64,000 nucleotides of DNA from Amycolatopsis acidiphila (GCF_021391495.1 NZ_CP090063.1:5890001-5954000), one strand, 5' to 3'. Positions 17,905 to 27,181 are shown, numbered from the stretch's first letter. Notes: generated by a model not told the origin, from the letters alone. A program made the numbers and translations.

Positions 17905-20166
17905 TCACTCGTAACAATGGAATTCGAAAATTGCTCCGGGGCCGGCGCCGTTGGTAGCTAGGATATCGACAGCCATTTCAGTCGCTTCCAGGGGCGGATC
18001 GAAGACATGGACTGCCCGGGTCTGATGATTATCTGTAACCTCGGCAACGACGCGGTCGTCGGCACGAAGACGGTAGTGGCGCACGCAATGCGGAATCGCT
18101 CGTTCATCCTGTTCCACCAACACTGTGAGCATCGGACGGTCGAAATCCGTGTCGAAGCGGAGGTCAACCGATCCAATGCGCTGAGACCCGGCCCAGCTCA
18201 AAGTCAGTGTCGGGTCTTCGTCATCAGAAGCACTCAGCCAGGCGTTCGGTTGCGACGTCGGGCGAGCGAAGCCATTGCAGATATTGGCGGCGGAGAACGG
18301 CCGGAGGGGAGGGTTCACTGTAACGGCGAGGTTCCGCCCATGCGGCTGCTTCTCGGGGCACCACAGCTCGATGTAAGGACTACCGATCGCCTCATCGAAC
18401 TTCTGCGTGTGCTCGTGAAAGGCTGCCGTCATGCCAGTCAGCCTGGTCTCGCTCGAGACCACAGCTACATGCTCGTTCTCCATCAAGCAGAAAAAAACGT
18501 AGCGATCTTTATCGATCGACGCCTCTATGTCGACCTTGACATGCTGGTCCGCTCCGGCGGCGAGTCGAAGCTCGCACACACCGAGCACCTCGCTCGGCGT
18601 ATGGTTGTCGACCCGATCGGATATGCGTGCTTCCACTCGCAATGTGGTCTGGGCGTCGACGTTGAGCGTGAACCCCACCTGCGGCAGACGCCCAGCCGGC
18701 AACGGCAGCAGCTGAGCGCGAGAAGCGTCGAGCCGCAATGCAGGGCCATCTCCTGGCAGCTCCGACAACACGTATTCACTGGAAGCAGCCACGCGTGCGT
18801 ATGTCGCCAGGTCCTGCGAGTCTCGCAATGGCACTCCGGGCACATGCTGCCCGGTCTTCAGGAGTTCCCGGCGTAGTTCCCCGATGCGGGGGACGGACAG
18901 TAATTCCACTGGCTCCAGGCCATCCCGCGCGCAGAGCGCGGCAGCCATACCGACCGCTTGCCCCCCGTGAGCACAGGTGGCCATGACACGCGTCGCAGCG
19001 AACGCGACGTGCGAGGCACTGATCAGCCGCCCGGCCAGGAACAGGTTCGAAACGCTTCGGCTAATCAGGCAGCGGTACGGAATCTGAAAGATCCCTGGAG
19101 GGAAGATGAGTTTGGCACCGGGATGTTCACTGAACACGCCATCAGCAGGATGTAAGTCAATCGGGTGACCACCGAACGCTACCGCGTCCTCGTGCTCAAC
19201 CTGCTCAACGATGTCCTTCTGCCGGAGCATGTAGTGCCCCTCAAACCTACGACTTTCCCGTTTTCCGGGAATGAGACCCACCCATTCCAGAGTCAGATTC
19301 TCAGCCTCGGGAAATTTGCCCGAATTTTTCAAGTGGTTCCAAACACCGTAGACTACCTTCCATAGCTCCCATTTGATCTCTTCGGTATCGTGTACTGTGT
19401 CGAGACGGCCCCCGTACTCGATCCACCACAGTTGACAACCATTCTCACTGGTACTGAAACTCCGGTGTTGCGATATTGTCGTGACGTCGTCCAGAGCAAA
19501 GCTCGGCGCCAAAAATTTGACCGGGCGCCCCACGTCCTTCGTGTAGAAGTAGATGGAGTGGCCCAGCAACGCCCCGTACTCCTCTGAGGGCGCGAAGCCT
19601 TCCCCGAATTCGTCAGCCGCCTCGGCCCCCATGCGGAAAGCGGCACCGGCCAAGGTGGCGAGAATACCGTCGCCGGAAGAATCACAGAACAATGGCGCGC
19701 TGATCTGATATTGCATCTGATTCTGACTACAGAACGCCTCGACCGAGAGTATCCTCGAGCCCTCCTTATTCACCCCATGAACGATCGTGTTCAGCAGTAG
19801 CGTGATATTCGGTTCATCGACGACCTTTTCGAGAAGGATCGTGTCGAATATTACTGGATTACCTTCAGGATTTCGAAAGGTGTTCTCTACAAGTATTTCG
19901 TCGATAACACCCCCCTCGCGCGACCATCTGTTATTTCCGTGCCCCAGATAGGTCGCACCACACACGTATAATCGAACTTCGCTACTTGCATTACCCCCCA
20001 GCACTGGACGATCTTGGACTAGCACCACCTTCGCGCCCGCGCGCGCCGCAGTTATCGCACAGCAAGTCCCGGCCATTCCACCACCGACGACGACGAGGTC
20101 CGCATGTAAGAGCGCAATGGGCACACTCCGGCGGTCTGTGTCGGATACTGTCCGTATCTGGCTCAT
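17905..20166 (-). CDS. Large FAD-dependent oxidoreductase (PF12831 type)
   Basis: The 753-aa protein opens with a Rossmann dinucleotide motif, LVVVGGGMAGTCCAITAARAG (about residues 24-44), then VLGGNASSE. This is the FAD_oxidored pattern of soluble flavoproteins often found beside sugar-degrading genes. The FAD domain seems to run to about residue 430 (FLAGRLISASHVAFAATRVM near 385). The last 300 or so residues look like two beta-rich domains; the final one (SVDLRFDTDFDRP onward) resembles galactose-binding or discoidin modules. No signal peptide is seen. An AGGAGA lies 9 nt before the ATG. The substrate is unknown; I infer a carbohydrate or glycoside. Confidence 0.78.
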   Translation of the reverse strand: MSQIRTVSDTDRRSVPIALLHADLVVVGGGMAGTCCAITAARAGAKVVLVQDRPVLGGNASSEVRLYVCGATYLGHGNNRWSREGGVIDEILVENTFRNPEGNPVIFDTILLEKVVDEPNITLLLNTIVHGVNKEGSRILSVEAFCSQNQMQYQISAPLFCDSSGDGILATLAGAAFRMGAEAADEFGEGFAPSEEYGALLGHSIYFYTKDVGRPVKFLAPSFALDDVTTISQHRSFSTSENGCQLWWIEYGGRLDTVHDTEEIKWELWKVVYGVWNHLKNSGKFPEAENLTLEWVGLIPGKRESRRFEGHYMLRQKDIVEQVEHEDAVAFGGHPIDLHPADGVFSEHPGAKLIFPPGIFQIPYRCLISRSVSNLFLAGRLISASHVAFAATRVMATCAHGGQAVGMAAALCARDGLEPVELLSVPRIGELRRELLKTGQHVPGVPLRDSQDLATYARVAASSEYVLSELPGDGPALRLDASRAQLLPLPAGRLPQVGFTLNVDAQTTLRVEARISDRVDNHTPSEVLGVCELRLAAGADQHVKVDIEASIDKDRYVFFCLMENEHVAVVSSETRLTGMTAAFHEHTQKFDEAIGSPYIELWCPEKQPHGRNLAVTVNPPLRPFSAANICNGFARPTSQPNAWLSASDDEDPTLTLSWAGSQRIGSVDLRFDTDFDRPMLTVLVEQDERAIPHCVRHYRLRADDRVVAEVTDNHQTRAVHVFDPPLEATEMAVDILATNGAGPGAIFEFHCYE

Positions 20167-21254
20167 ACCAGGTCATCTCCTGTTCGATGGTGCACACTGT
20201 TCAAGTGAACGCGCTAATGCTTCGCGAACCCGCGCTCGCCAGGTACCCGGGTCGCAGACGGGGTGGAATGATCACGAAAGAGGTCTCAGTCGCACACGAG
20301 CGTTACATCACCGGCTTAGCCGACGATCGCGCCGCTCACCCGGGCCCGCGAGGGCGCAGCGCCCTGAGACACAGCAATTACAGCCAGCGTCGCGCTAGCA
20401 TCCGGTTGAATCGTCGTGTCAGTTGTGCGGCCGCTTCCGAAACAACAGATCCAGCGGATCGGGTTCTTCAAGATCACTCGATCGTCGCGGGAGACGGAGT
20501 TTGCCGACCTTCGAACGTGTTCGCGGAATGCCAGAACATAATTCCGTCATCTTGGAGGACGCCGCGCAGTAACTCTCGACCGATCCCTGCAAGGACGCTC
20601 CAGCTCTGGCGAACAGGTGGAGAACAGCCAGCTCGGCACAGGAACGCACACGCACCGGTCGCACAAACTCTGGTCGCTGCAGCGGCTTCGAAACACCCCC
20701 GATCCGTCGTCGGTCCAACACGGCAAACCCCGTCTCGCTGACCTGCGGGCCATCTGTCGCACCTAGCGCGCAGCGCTGCGGTACCCGGTTCGAGTCAGCG
20801 ACGTCGGACAACGACAGACCCTCGAAGGATGCCGACATGACCATCGGCCGTCGTGTCGTACCGCACCACAGGCGCACAGACTCTTCCGGTGGTCGAGCCA
20901 ATACGTTCGAACCAGGATGGAACCATCAATCACAAATTCATCACCGCACCACACAGCATCGACGATGCACTGCCCGTACAGAACGAGCCGCAGAATAGTG
21001 AAACCTAGATTTCATTGTAGGGATAGAGCGGCCTCTGTCAACCGGCCAGCGACCGCCGCCTGGCTGAAGTCGCCGCCCCTGACCCGGGACACTTCACGCT
21101 CGCCGCCGACCCTTCGACCGGCCCCATGCCGCACATCCGGTCCAGCCTGATCTCGGTAGCGCACGAGGGGGAGGCGAGGGACTTTCGCGCCTGAAGTGAC
21201 TGTGAGTGACGCTGTGAGACGCCCCACCCTGACGACAATAGACGGGGTTAGGTT
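20167..21254. other. Gene-poor stretch of the island
   Basis: No convincing gene is visible. A minus-strand frame of about 160 codons (20419-20901) has Cys/Arg-rich, biased composition, no family I know and no good ribosome site. Short frames elsewhere are interrupted. Base use is mixed, and the stretch ends against the decayed transporter gene, so it is probably degraded DNA plus the promoter of the FAD oxidoreductase. Confidence 0.5.
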
Positions 21255-21905
21255 GTACCTGTCCTGCCGATAATGCTCGTGCTACCCGGCATCAGCATCG
21301 TCTACCTGGCGCAGCCCTACCTCAACGCCGGCCTGGCTGCCAGCAGCGTTCAGCGGCTCCAGATCGTGGACATATACTCCTGCATCGTCGCCGGATTCCT
21401 CATTCGCACGGGAACGCTGGCCGCACGGATCGAGCGCCGCCGTCTGCTGCACGCCGGGACAGGGACTTTCACGGTGGTCCCCGTACAGGCAGTGTTCTCG
21501 ACCAGTGCGGAGATGTTGATCGCCTTTCGCGCGATCGCAGGGCGTCGAGGTTCGGGCCCTAACCCGCCGGGTACTCGGCTTGATCAGCAAGATGTTCATC
21601 GTTAGGCGCCAGTCGGCAATGGTGGTCGTCGTCTGCACACGGTGTCTCGTGATCGCTGGACCATTACTGCTACCTGAATATCACGATCGTACCTAGCCTC
21701 GCGGGACTAGCCCGACCGCCTGGAGACCCTGATAAGCATCAACCAAGCCCTCTGCATGCAAGGCCGCGGCAAACAGCGCTACGAATTGGCCATGCCCGCT
21801 ACTGAAAACGTGATCTTATCATCGGCGCCAAACGGCACTCCAACGATCGGCACGATTGCTCCACCCGCTATCTACCGCTCGTGCGCCTCGGCGCCGGGCC
21901 GCAGG
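21255..21905 (+). pseudogene. Decayed MFS drug exporter (EmrB/QacA, DHA2 type)
   Basis: Conserved pieces of a 14-TM multidrug exporter occur in the right order but in different frames with parts missing. First is PGISIVYLAQPYLNAGLAASS, then IVDIYSCIVAGFLIRTGTL and ERRRLLHAG with FSTSAEMLIAFRAIAG (21273-21540). A shifted LISKMFIVRRQSA lies near 21580-21620, and AGPLLLPEYHDRT near 21655-21695. A possible C-terminal piece, IGTIAPPAIYRS, lies near 21850-21890. An intact homologue would need about 1.4 kb, so large deletions have occurred. It is clearly nonfunctional and suggests the island once carried an efflux gene. Confidence 0.72.
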
Positions 21906-22161
21906 GCCGAACGGAGCCTGCCAGTCACGCTACTGCCATTCTATGGCGAAATCGAGTGCACGAAAATGCATTAGGCGCCCAAAATGCGACGGGCTTAAAA
22001 TATCAGCGTTGCTGGTATCGGTTCGATCACACGTGCTTGACCTTTGACCTGCCGGACGTTCGTCGAATAGCTTCTTCCCCGCCTACTGCTTGCGCGACCG
22101 GTACCCAGCCGGCTGAACTTACCTCCGTGGCATATTCAGAAAATTATTCCTACCATGGGTT

Positions 22162-23457
22162 ATGAAAGTTCTCATTCTCACACACGGGAGCCGAGGAGAC
22201 GTACAACCTTTTGCGGCCCTCGCCACAGCTTTGCAGGCAGCAGGACATAAGGCGATCGTCGGACTGCCAGCCTCGATGGCTTCCCTAGTCGAACCATACG
22301 GGGTCGATCTCATTCGATACAGGGACGTGGCGTCCAAGTTAGTTAACTACCCCGAATTTCAAGAAATGGCAGATAACAATTTCCGCGGACTGCGCGGCAA
22401 GAAGACTGCCGTCCAGCTTCGGCCAAAATACAACGACGTCATCGCCGAACTGCTCGAAGATATGGCCGAGACTGCAGCTCAAGGCGCCGATGCGGACCTC
22501 GTGGTTCACAACGTCGCACTTGCCGGACATGAGGTCGCCGAACTGCTTGGGATACCGGCTGTGCCAGTCGGGCTCCAACCCTTCTGGGTGCCGACAAAAG
22601 CCTTTCCGGAACCTCGGTTTCCTTTCCCGTTGCCACCTCAGCTAAATAAGGCATCCTATTGGTGGGCACGATTTATGCTCGAATACTACGAAGGTTCCTC
22701 AGTGCGAAAATGGCGAAAGGAGACACTCCGGCTACCTCGTCGATGGCAGCACCGAGACTATCTTCGCAACCCTAAGGGCGGTCCTGTGACCATGCTGCAG
22801 GGCTTCACCCGGTACGTCCTGCCAGAAGGAACGAATTACCCAGGCTGGGTGCACACGACAGGTTTCTGGAACCTCCCAACCACGTCGGAATGGGCTCCCC
22901 CTCAAGACTTATCGGACTTTCTCGCCGCCGGGGAACCGCCTGTGTACATAGGATTCGGCAGCAACATCGGCCGAAACGCCGCCCGAACTGGCCACATCGT
23001 CGCCGAGGCCGTTCGCTTAGCCAAAGTCCGCGCCGTCGTCGCGACCGGGTGGGGATCGATTCGCCCGGCTGCCGAAAATGAACAGGTGCTTTACGTCGAC
23101 CAGGTACCCCATGACTGGCTCCTGCCAAAAATGGCAGCAGTCGTTCATCACTGCGGTGGCACGATCAGCGCTGCGGTGGTCGCCGGCCGGCCGCAGGTAG
23201 TCTGCCCCTTCGGTTTCAGTGACATGCCGTACTACGCAGACCGCATGCACGTGCTTGGCGTAGCTCCGCCACCGTTGCCTCAGCGTGCCCTCACCGCCGA
23301 GAATCTGAGTGAGGCCCTCCGCCAGGCGGTCTCCAGCCGCAGTATGGCCACTCGGGCACACGAGCTAGGCCGCCTGACGCGAGCCGAAGGAGGTGCCGCG
23401 GCAGCCGTCGAGATCCTGGAGTCCTTGACCGGAGATTCTCCGACACCACGAGAGTGA
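22162..23457 (+). CDS. GT1-family glycosyltransferase (sterol/antibiotic glucosyltransferase type)
   Basis: This 431-aa GT-B enzyme should move a sugar from a nucleotide donor to a lipophilic acceptor. Its N-terminus LILTHGSRGDVQPFAALA (residues 4-21) is shared by sterol 3-beta-glucosyltransferases and glycopeptide/macrolide glycosyltransferases. The donor-site motif is present late: VPHDWLLPKMAAVVHHCGGT, with His329, His330 and Cys331. A DMPYYADR segment follows, where the usual Asp/Gln sugar contact falls. There is no transmembrane segment. A strong terminator follows the stop. The acceptor is unknown; a steroid, a natural product and a lipid are all possible. Its neighbour is a GH2 glycosidase in the same direction. 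Confidence 0.85.
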   Translation: MKVLILTHGSRGDVQPFAALATALQAAGHKAIVGLPASMASLVEPYGVDLIRYRDVASKLVNYPEFQEMADNNFRGLRGKKTAVQLRPKYNDVIAELLEDMAETAAQGADADLVVHNVALAGHEVAELLGIPAVPVGLQPFWVPTKAFPEPRFPFPLPPQLNKASYWWARFMLEYYEGSSVRKWRKETLRLPRRWQHRDYLRNPKGGPVTMLQGFTRYVLPEGTNYPGWVHTTGFWNLPTTSEWAPPQDLSDFLAAGEPPVYIGFGSNIGRNAARTGHIVAEAVRLAKVRAVVATGWGSIRPAAENEQVLYVDQVPHDWLLPKMAAVVHHCGGTISAAVVAGRPQVVCPFGFSDMPYYADRMHVLGVAPPPLPQRALTAENLSEALRQAVSSRSMATRAHELGRLTRAEGGAAAAVEILESLTGDSPTPRE

Positions 23458-23471
23458 TAACTGGCCAGGTC

Positions 23472-23514
23472 AGCGCCGGTACTGCCCGCGAGGGCGGTAC
23501 CGGCGCTTCTTTGT
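23472..23514 (+). terminator. Rho-independent terminator after the glycosyltransferase
   Basis: An 11-bp perfect stem (23472-23482 with 23497-23507) extends inward through a GCCC/GGGC pair to a short loop. TCTTTGT follows. It separates the glycosyltransferase transcript from the glycosidase gene, which then has its own promoter. Confidence 0.85.
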
Positions 23515-23567
23515 GGGTGCGCGGCTGCTCGTCATCGACGTTGTGCTCGCCACCTCGGTTTGATAAC

Positions 23568-23595
23568 TTGACGGGAGTTCAATCTACGGTATGAG
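23568..23595 (+). promoter_or_regulatory. Sigma-70-type promoter for the GH2 gene
   Basis: TTGACG (23568-23573) and TATGAG (23590-23595) are separated by 16 nt. The start codon follows 18 nt later, behind GGGAGA. Together with the terminator just upstream, this argues for independent transcription of the glycosidase. Confidence 0.55.
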
Positions 23596-23613
23596 GATTT
23601 CATTGGGAGAAAC

Positions 23614-25458
23614 ATGTCAGTGCCCAGAGCAGAGCATCCTCGTCCCCAGTTCGCCCGAAACGACTGGCTGTGCCTCAACGGGAAATGGCAGTTCGAGGTG
23701 GACCGTGCAGACTCGGGCTTCGAGCGTGGCCTAGTCGATCGAGAATTAGCCGACGAGATCCTCGTGCCATTCTGCCCGGAATCCACGCTGTCGGGTATCG
23801 GCGACGTGGACTTCATGAAGTCAGTATGGTACCGACGCACTGTCCACATACCGGACGAATGGTCTGGCCGGAAGGTGCTGCTGCACTTCCAGGCGGTCGA
23901 CCACGACACGACGGTCTGGGTGAACGGTTCCGAAATGGCGCGACACCGAGGAGGATGGACGCCGTTCTCGGTGGATTTGAGCAGCGTCGCCAAGGCCGGC
24001 GAGCGGGCCACCATCGTAGTGCGTTCACGTGACCCCCACACCGGACCTCAGGCCAGAGGGAAACAGTCAGGCCGTTATGAGAACTATACTGCGTTTTATA
24101 CTCGAACGACGGGAATTTGGCAGACAGTCTGGCTTGAGCCCGTTGCCGAGAGTCATCTACTCCGTCCACGTATAACACCAGATGTGGCGCGAGGGGTCAT
24201 TGAAATTGACGTCGGTATCAGGGGAGCCCGCCGCGGGCTGTCAGTACGCGCAAGGTTGTCCGATGCGTCGGGAGAGGTCACGACCGCGCAGCGGCGGGCG
24301 GACATCGACTTCGGAACCAAGCTAGAACTGTACGTCCCAAAGGACCGGCGCCGACTCTGGTGCCCCGAGGATCCAGCGCTGTACGATATCTCGCTCCAAC
24401 TTGTGGACGGTCGGGGGCGCGTCCTCGACGAGGCCCAGAGTTACGGCGGACTGCGTTCGATCGCCATCGACGGCAGAACGGTGCTACTCAACGGCAAGCC
24501 GGTGTTCCAACGCCTCGTGCTGGACCAGGGTTACTACCCCGACGGCATCATGACGGCGCCGTCCGACGAAGATCTGGTCAGGGACATCAAACTGTCGATG
24601 ACGGCAGGGTTCAACGGGGCACGGTTGCACCAAAAGGTGTTCGAGGAGCGCTTTCTGTTTCATTGTGACCGGCTCGGTTATCTCGTATGGGGTGAGTTCG
24701 GAGACTGGGGGGCAGACACCAGCGCCACGGTCGATAACCAGCAACCCACCGCGTCTTTCATCACACAGTGGCTCGAAGTCGTCGAACGAGACTATTCTCA
24801 TCCCTCGATTGTCGGCTGGTGCCCACTCAACGAGACCCACCAGACCCTGCATGACCGAATCACAGTTCTTGACGACGTGACCCGTGGAATGTTCCTCGCC
24901 ACGAAAGCAGCCGATCGATCGCGGCCGGTCATCGACGCATCCGGATACTCGCACCGAGTACCGGAAACCGACATTTACGATTCACACTACTACGAGCAGG
25001 ATCCGGTTAAGTTCGCCGCAGCAATGGAAGGCCTTGATGTTGGCAAGCCGTTTGTCAACGGCGATTCAGATCGGCCTCTGCCTCGCCAGATGCCGGATGG
25101 GCTGTGGTCAATCCCTTACCGCGGTCAGCCTTACTTCTGCAGCGAGTTTGGGGGAATTTGGTGGAGCTCCGAAATTGATCCGAGCGAGGATTCCTGGGGT
25201 TACGGAGAGGCTCCCGTATCATTGGAAGAGTTCTATCGGCGCTTCGAGGAATTAGTCTCCGTGTTACTTGACAACAAGAACATGTTTGGCTACTGCTATA
25301 CCCAATTGACCGATGTGTTCAAGGAACAGAATGGCTTGTTCTGTTTCAACCGGGAACCGAAGTTCGACCTCGGACGGATCAGGGCGGCGCAGACCAGGGT
25401 GGCCGCTATCGAGAAGACATGGTTAGCCCCGGAAGACCCGGCGGAACTTCAGCATTGA
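23614..25458 (+). CDS. Glycoside hydrolase family 2 enzyme
   Basis: This 614-aa protein shows the GH2 order: an N-terminal jelly-roll sugar-binding domain (to about 185, with NGSEMARHRGGWTPFSVDL near 108), an immunoglobulin-like sandwich (about 190-285) and a TIM barrel. The acid/base Glu407 (GWCPLNETH) and nucleophile Glu511 (YFCSEFGGI) are both present, so it should be active. There is no signal peptide, so the substrate must be inside the cell or imported. The family includes beta-galactosidases, glucuronidases and mannosidases; specificity cannot be told. Pairing with a GT1 enzyme suggests removal of a sugar from the same acceptor. Confidence 0.88.
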   Translation: MSVPRAEHPRPQFARNDWLCLNGKWQFEVDRADSGFERGLVDRELADEILVPFCPESTLSGIGDVDFMKSVWYRRTVHIPDEWSGRKVLLHFQAVDHDTTVWVNGSEMARHRGGWTPFSVDLSSVAKAGERATIVVRSRDPHTGPQARGKQSGRYENYTAFYTRTTGIWQTVWLEPVAESHLLRPRITPDVARGVIEIDVGIRGARRGLSVRARLSDASGEVTTAQRRADIDFGTKLELYVPKDRRRLWCPEDPALYDISLQLVDGRGRVLDEAQSYGGLRSIAIDGRTVLLNGKPVFQRLVLDQGYYPDGIMTAPSDEDLVRDIKLSMTAGFNGARLHQKVFEERFLFHCDRLGYLVWGEFGDWGADTSATVDNQQPTASFITQWLEVVERDYSHPSIVGWCPLNETHQTLHDRITVLDDVTRGMFLATKAADRSRPVIDASGYSHRVPETDIYDSHYYEQDPVKFAAAMEGLDVGKPFVNGDSDRPLPRQMPDGLWSIPYRGQPYFCSEFGGIWWSSEIDPSEDSWGYGEAPVSLEEFYRRFEELVSVLLDNKNMFGYCYTQLTDVFKEQNGLFCFNREPKFDLGRIRAAQTRVAAIEKTWLAPEDPAELQH

Positions 25459-25612
25459 GATACACCGCGTAAGCCCACTGATCGTTGAAGTTGCAGGCGC
25501 CCCGCGGAACCGGCTCCGCCGGAACGGCCGCGCCAATTCCCGAAGGCTGACGTCGTCGGCGGCGGCACACAGAGGGGACAACGGCTGCGGTCAATCGGCG
25601 TTGTACCTATCG

Positions 25613-27181
25613 TCAGATCGCGCGTTCCCGGCCTTCCCAGTACGGGTCCCGCAGTTTCCGCTTGTACAGCTTGCCGTTCGGATCGCGCGGCAGCTCCGGC
25701 AGGTAGTCGACCGACTTGGGGAGCTTGAACTTCGCCAGCCTCGCGCGGGCGTAGTCGAGCAGCTCCGCGGTCAGCTCCTCACTGGGCTCCACGCCTTCCG
25801 CCGGCTGCACGACCGCCTTGATCTCCTCGCCCCAGTCCTCGTGGGGCACGCCGAACACCGCGATGTCCGCGACCTTCGGATGCATGATCAGCTCGTTCTC
25901 GATCTCCGCGGGATAGATGTTCACCCCGCCCGAGATGATCATGTCGTTCTTGCGGTCGTGCAGGAACAGGTAGCCGTCCTCGTCGAGGTAACCGACGTCG
26001 CCGAGGGTGAACAGGTCGCCGTGACGCGCTTTCTCCGTCTTCGCCTTGTCCTTGTGGTACTCGAAGGTGGACGTGCCCATCTTCATGTACACCGCGCCCG
26101 GCTGCCCCGGCGGCAGCTCGGCGCCCTCGTCGTCGAGGATCTTGATCGTCGAGCCGGGCCACGGCAGGCCGACGGAACCCGGTTTGCGGAGCCATTCCGC
26201 GCCGCTGATGACGGTGCCGCCACCCTCGGTCGCGGCGTAGTAGTCGGTGACGACCGGCCCCCACCAGTCCAGCATCCGGCGCTTGACCTCGGGCGGGCAC
26301 GGCGCCGCGCCGTGGATCATGTTCCGCAGCGAGGACAGGTCGTAGGCGCCACGCACGTCGTCCGGCAGCGCCAGCAGGCGGCGGAACTGCGTCGGCACCA
26401 TGTGGCTGTGCGTCACGCGGTACCGCTCGATCAGGCGCAGCATCTCCTCCGGATCCCAGCGGTCCATCAGCACGGCGGTGTGCCCGAGCTGGATGGAGAT
26501 CGCGACGAAGTTCAGCACCGCCGTGTGGTAGAGCGGCGAACCGCACAGGTGCACGTGGTCGTCGAACGGCGCGAGGCCGAAGATGCCGAAGAACCAGGCG
26601 GATGCTGCCGGGACCTCGTCGGGATCGGCGCCGGTGAGCGGCCGGCGGACGCCCTTCGGGCGCCCTGTCGTGCCCGAGGTGTAGAGCATCGGCGAACCGG
26701 CGGTGCGGTGCGCGGGCCGTCCTTCGCCACCCGCGCCGAGTTCGCCCACCGCGCGGAACCCGTCGATGCTCCCCACCGCGAACCGCCCTTCGGCGGGCAG
26801 CTCCGCCTCGTCGGCGGCGGCGACCGCGGCCCCGGCGAAGCGTTCGTGCGCGAGGAATGCCTTGGCCCCGCTGTCGGAGAGGATGTAGGCGATCTCGTGC
26901 CCCACCAGGTGCCAGTTGACCATCACGACGTAGAGCCCGGACTGGATCGCGGCGAAGTACGCGGCGACCAGCTCGTGGCTGTTGGGCTGCAGCACCACGA
27001 TCGCGTCCCCGGTCTCCAGGCCCAGCTCCTGCAGCCCGCGCGCGTACGCGTCCGCCTTGGCCGCGAGCCTGCCGTAGCTGATCTCGGTGCCGTCCGGGTC
27101 GACCACCGCGGTCCGACCGGGTTCCGCCGCCGCGATGCTCCACAGACCGGTCGTGATACGAGTGTCCGCCGAGGTCGTCAT
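25613..27181 (-). CDS. Acyl-CoA synthetase (FadD type), steroid-regulon member
   Basis: This 522-aa ANL ligase has the P-loop MLYTSGTTGRPKGVRRP (near residue 180), YYAATEGGG, the hinge TLGDVGYLDEDGYLFLHDRKNDMIISGGVNIYPAEIE (split across 400-435), and a C-terminal DPNGKLYKRKLR with the catalytic Lys. It is clearly distinct from FadD19 and FadD3 and looks more like FadD4-type medium/long-chain ligases. Two KstR-like boxes fill the short divergent gap to the DUF35-ltp4-ltp3 unit, so it is expected to be steroid-induced. Its acyl substrate is unknown; a side-chain carboxylate is the likely choice. Confidence 0.82.
   Translation of the reverse strand: MTTSADTRITTGLWSIAAAEPGRTAVVDPDGTEISYGRLAAKADAYARGLQELGLETGDAIVVLQPNSHELVAAYFAAIQSGLYVVMVNWHLVGHEIAYILSDSGAKAFLAHERFAGAAVAAADEAELPAEGRFAVGSIDGFRAVGELGAGGEGRPAHRTAGSPMLYTSGTTGRPKGVRRPLTGADPDEVPAASAWFFGIFGLAPFDDHVHLCGSPLYHTAVLNFVAISIQLGHTAVLMDRWDPEEMLRLIERYRVTHSHMVPTQFRRLLALPDDVRGAYDLSSLRNMIHGAAPCPPEVKRRMLDWWGPVVTDYYAATEGGGTVISGAEWLRKPGSVGLPWPGSTIKILDDEGAELPPGQPGAVYMKMGTSTFEYHKDKAKTEKARHGDLFTLGDVGYLDEDGYLFLHDRKNDMIISGGVNIYPAEIENELIMHPKVADIAVFGVPHEDWGEEIKAVVQPAEGVEPSEELTAELLDYARARLAKFKLPKSVDYLPELPRDPNGKLYKRKLRDPYWEGRERAI

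Larger units (their letters stand above)
16390..25612. other. Lower-GC accessory island inside the steroid cluster
   Basis: Between echA19 and the next acyl-CoA ligase lies a block whose base use differs from its surroundings. For example, line 19741-19800 counts 32 of 60 G/C, against 41 of 60 for 28501-28560 in the steroid part. Codons ending in A or T are frequent. The block holds a pyruvyl-transferase-family protein, a FAD-dependent oxidoreductase, a decayed MFS gene, a glycosyltransferase and a GH2 glycosidase, none of them steroid genes. I saw no flanking direct repeats, integrase or tRNA. Edges are approximate; acquisition by transfer is inferred. Confidence 0.7.

Noticed and set aside
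20419..20901. A 160-codon minus-strand gene in the island
   Set aside because: No recognisable domain, poor start context and erratic composition; kept only as part of the gene-poor stretch.
16390..25612. Attachment-site repeats or integrase at the island edges
   Set aside because: I compared the two flanking gaps by eye and found no direct repeat, tRNA or recombinase gene.
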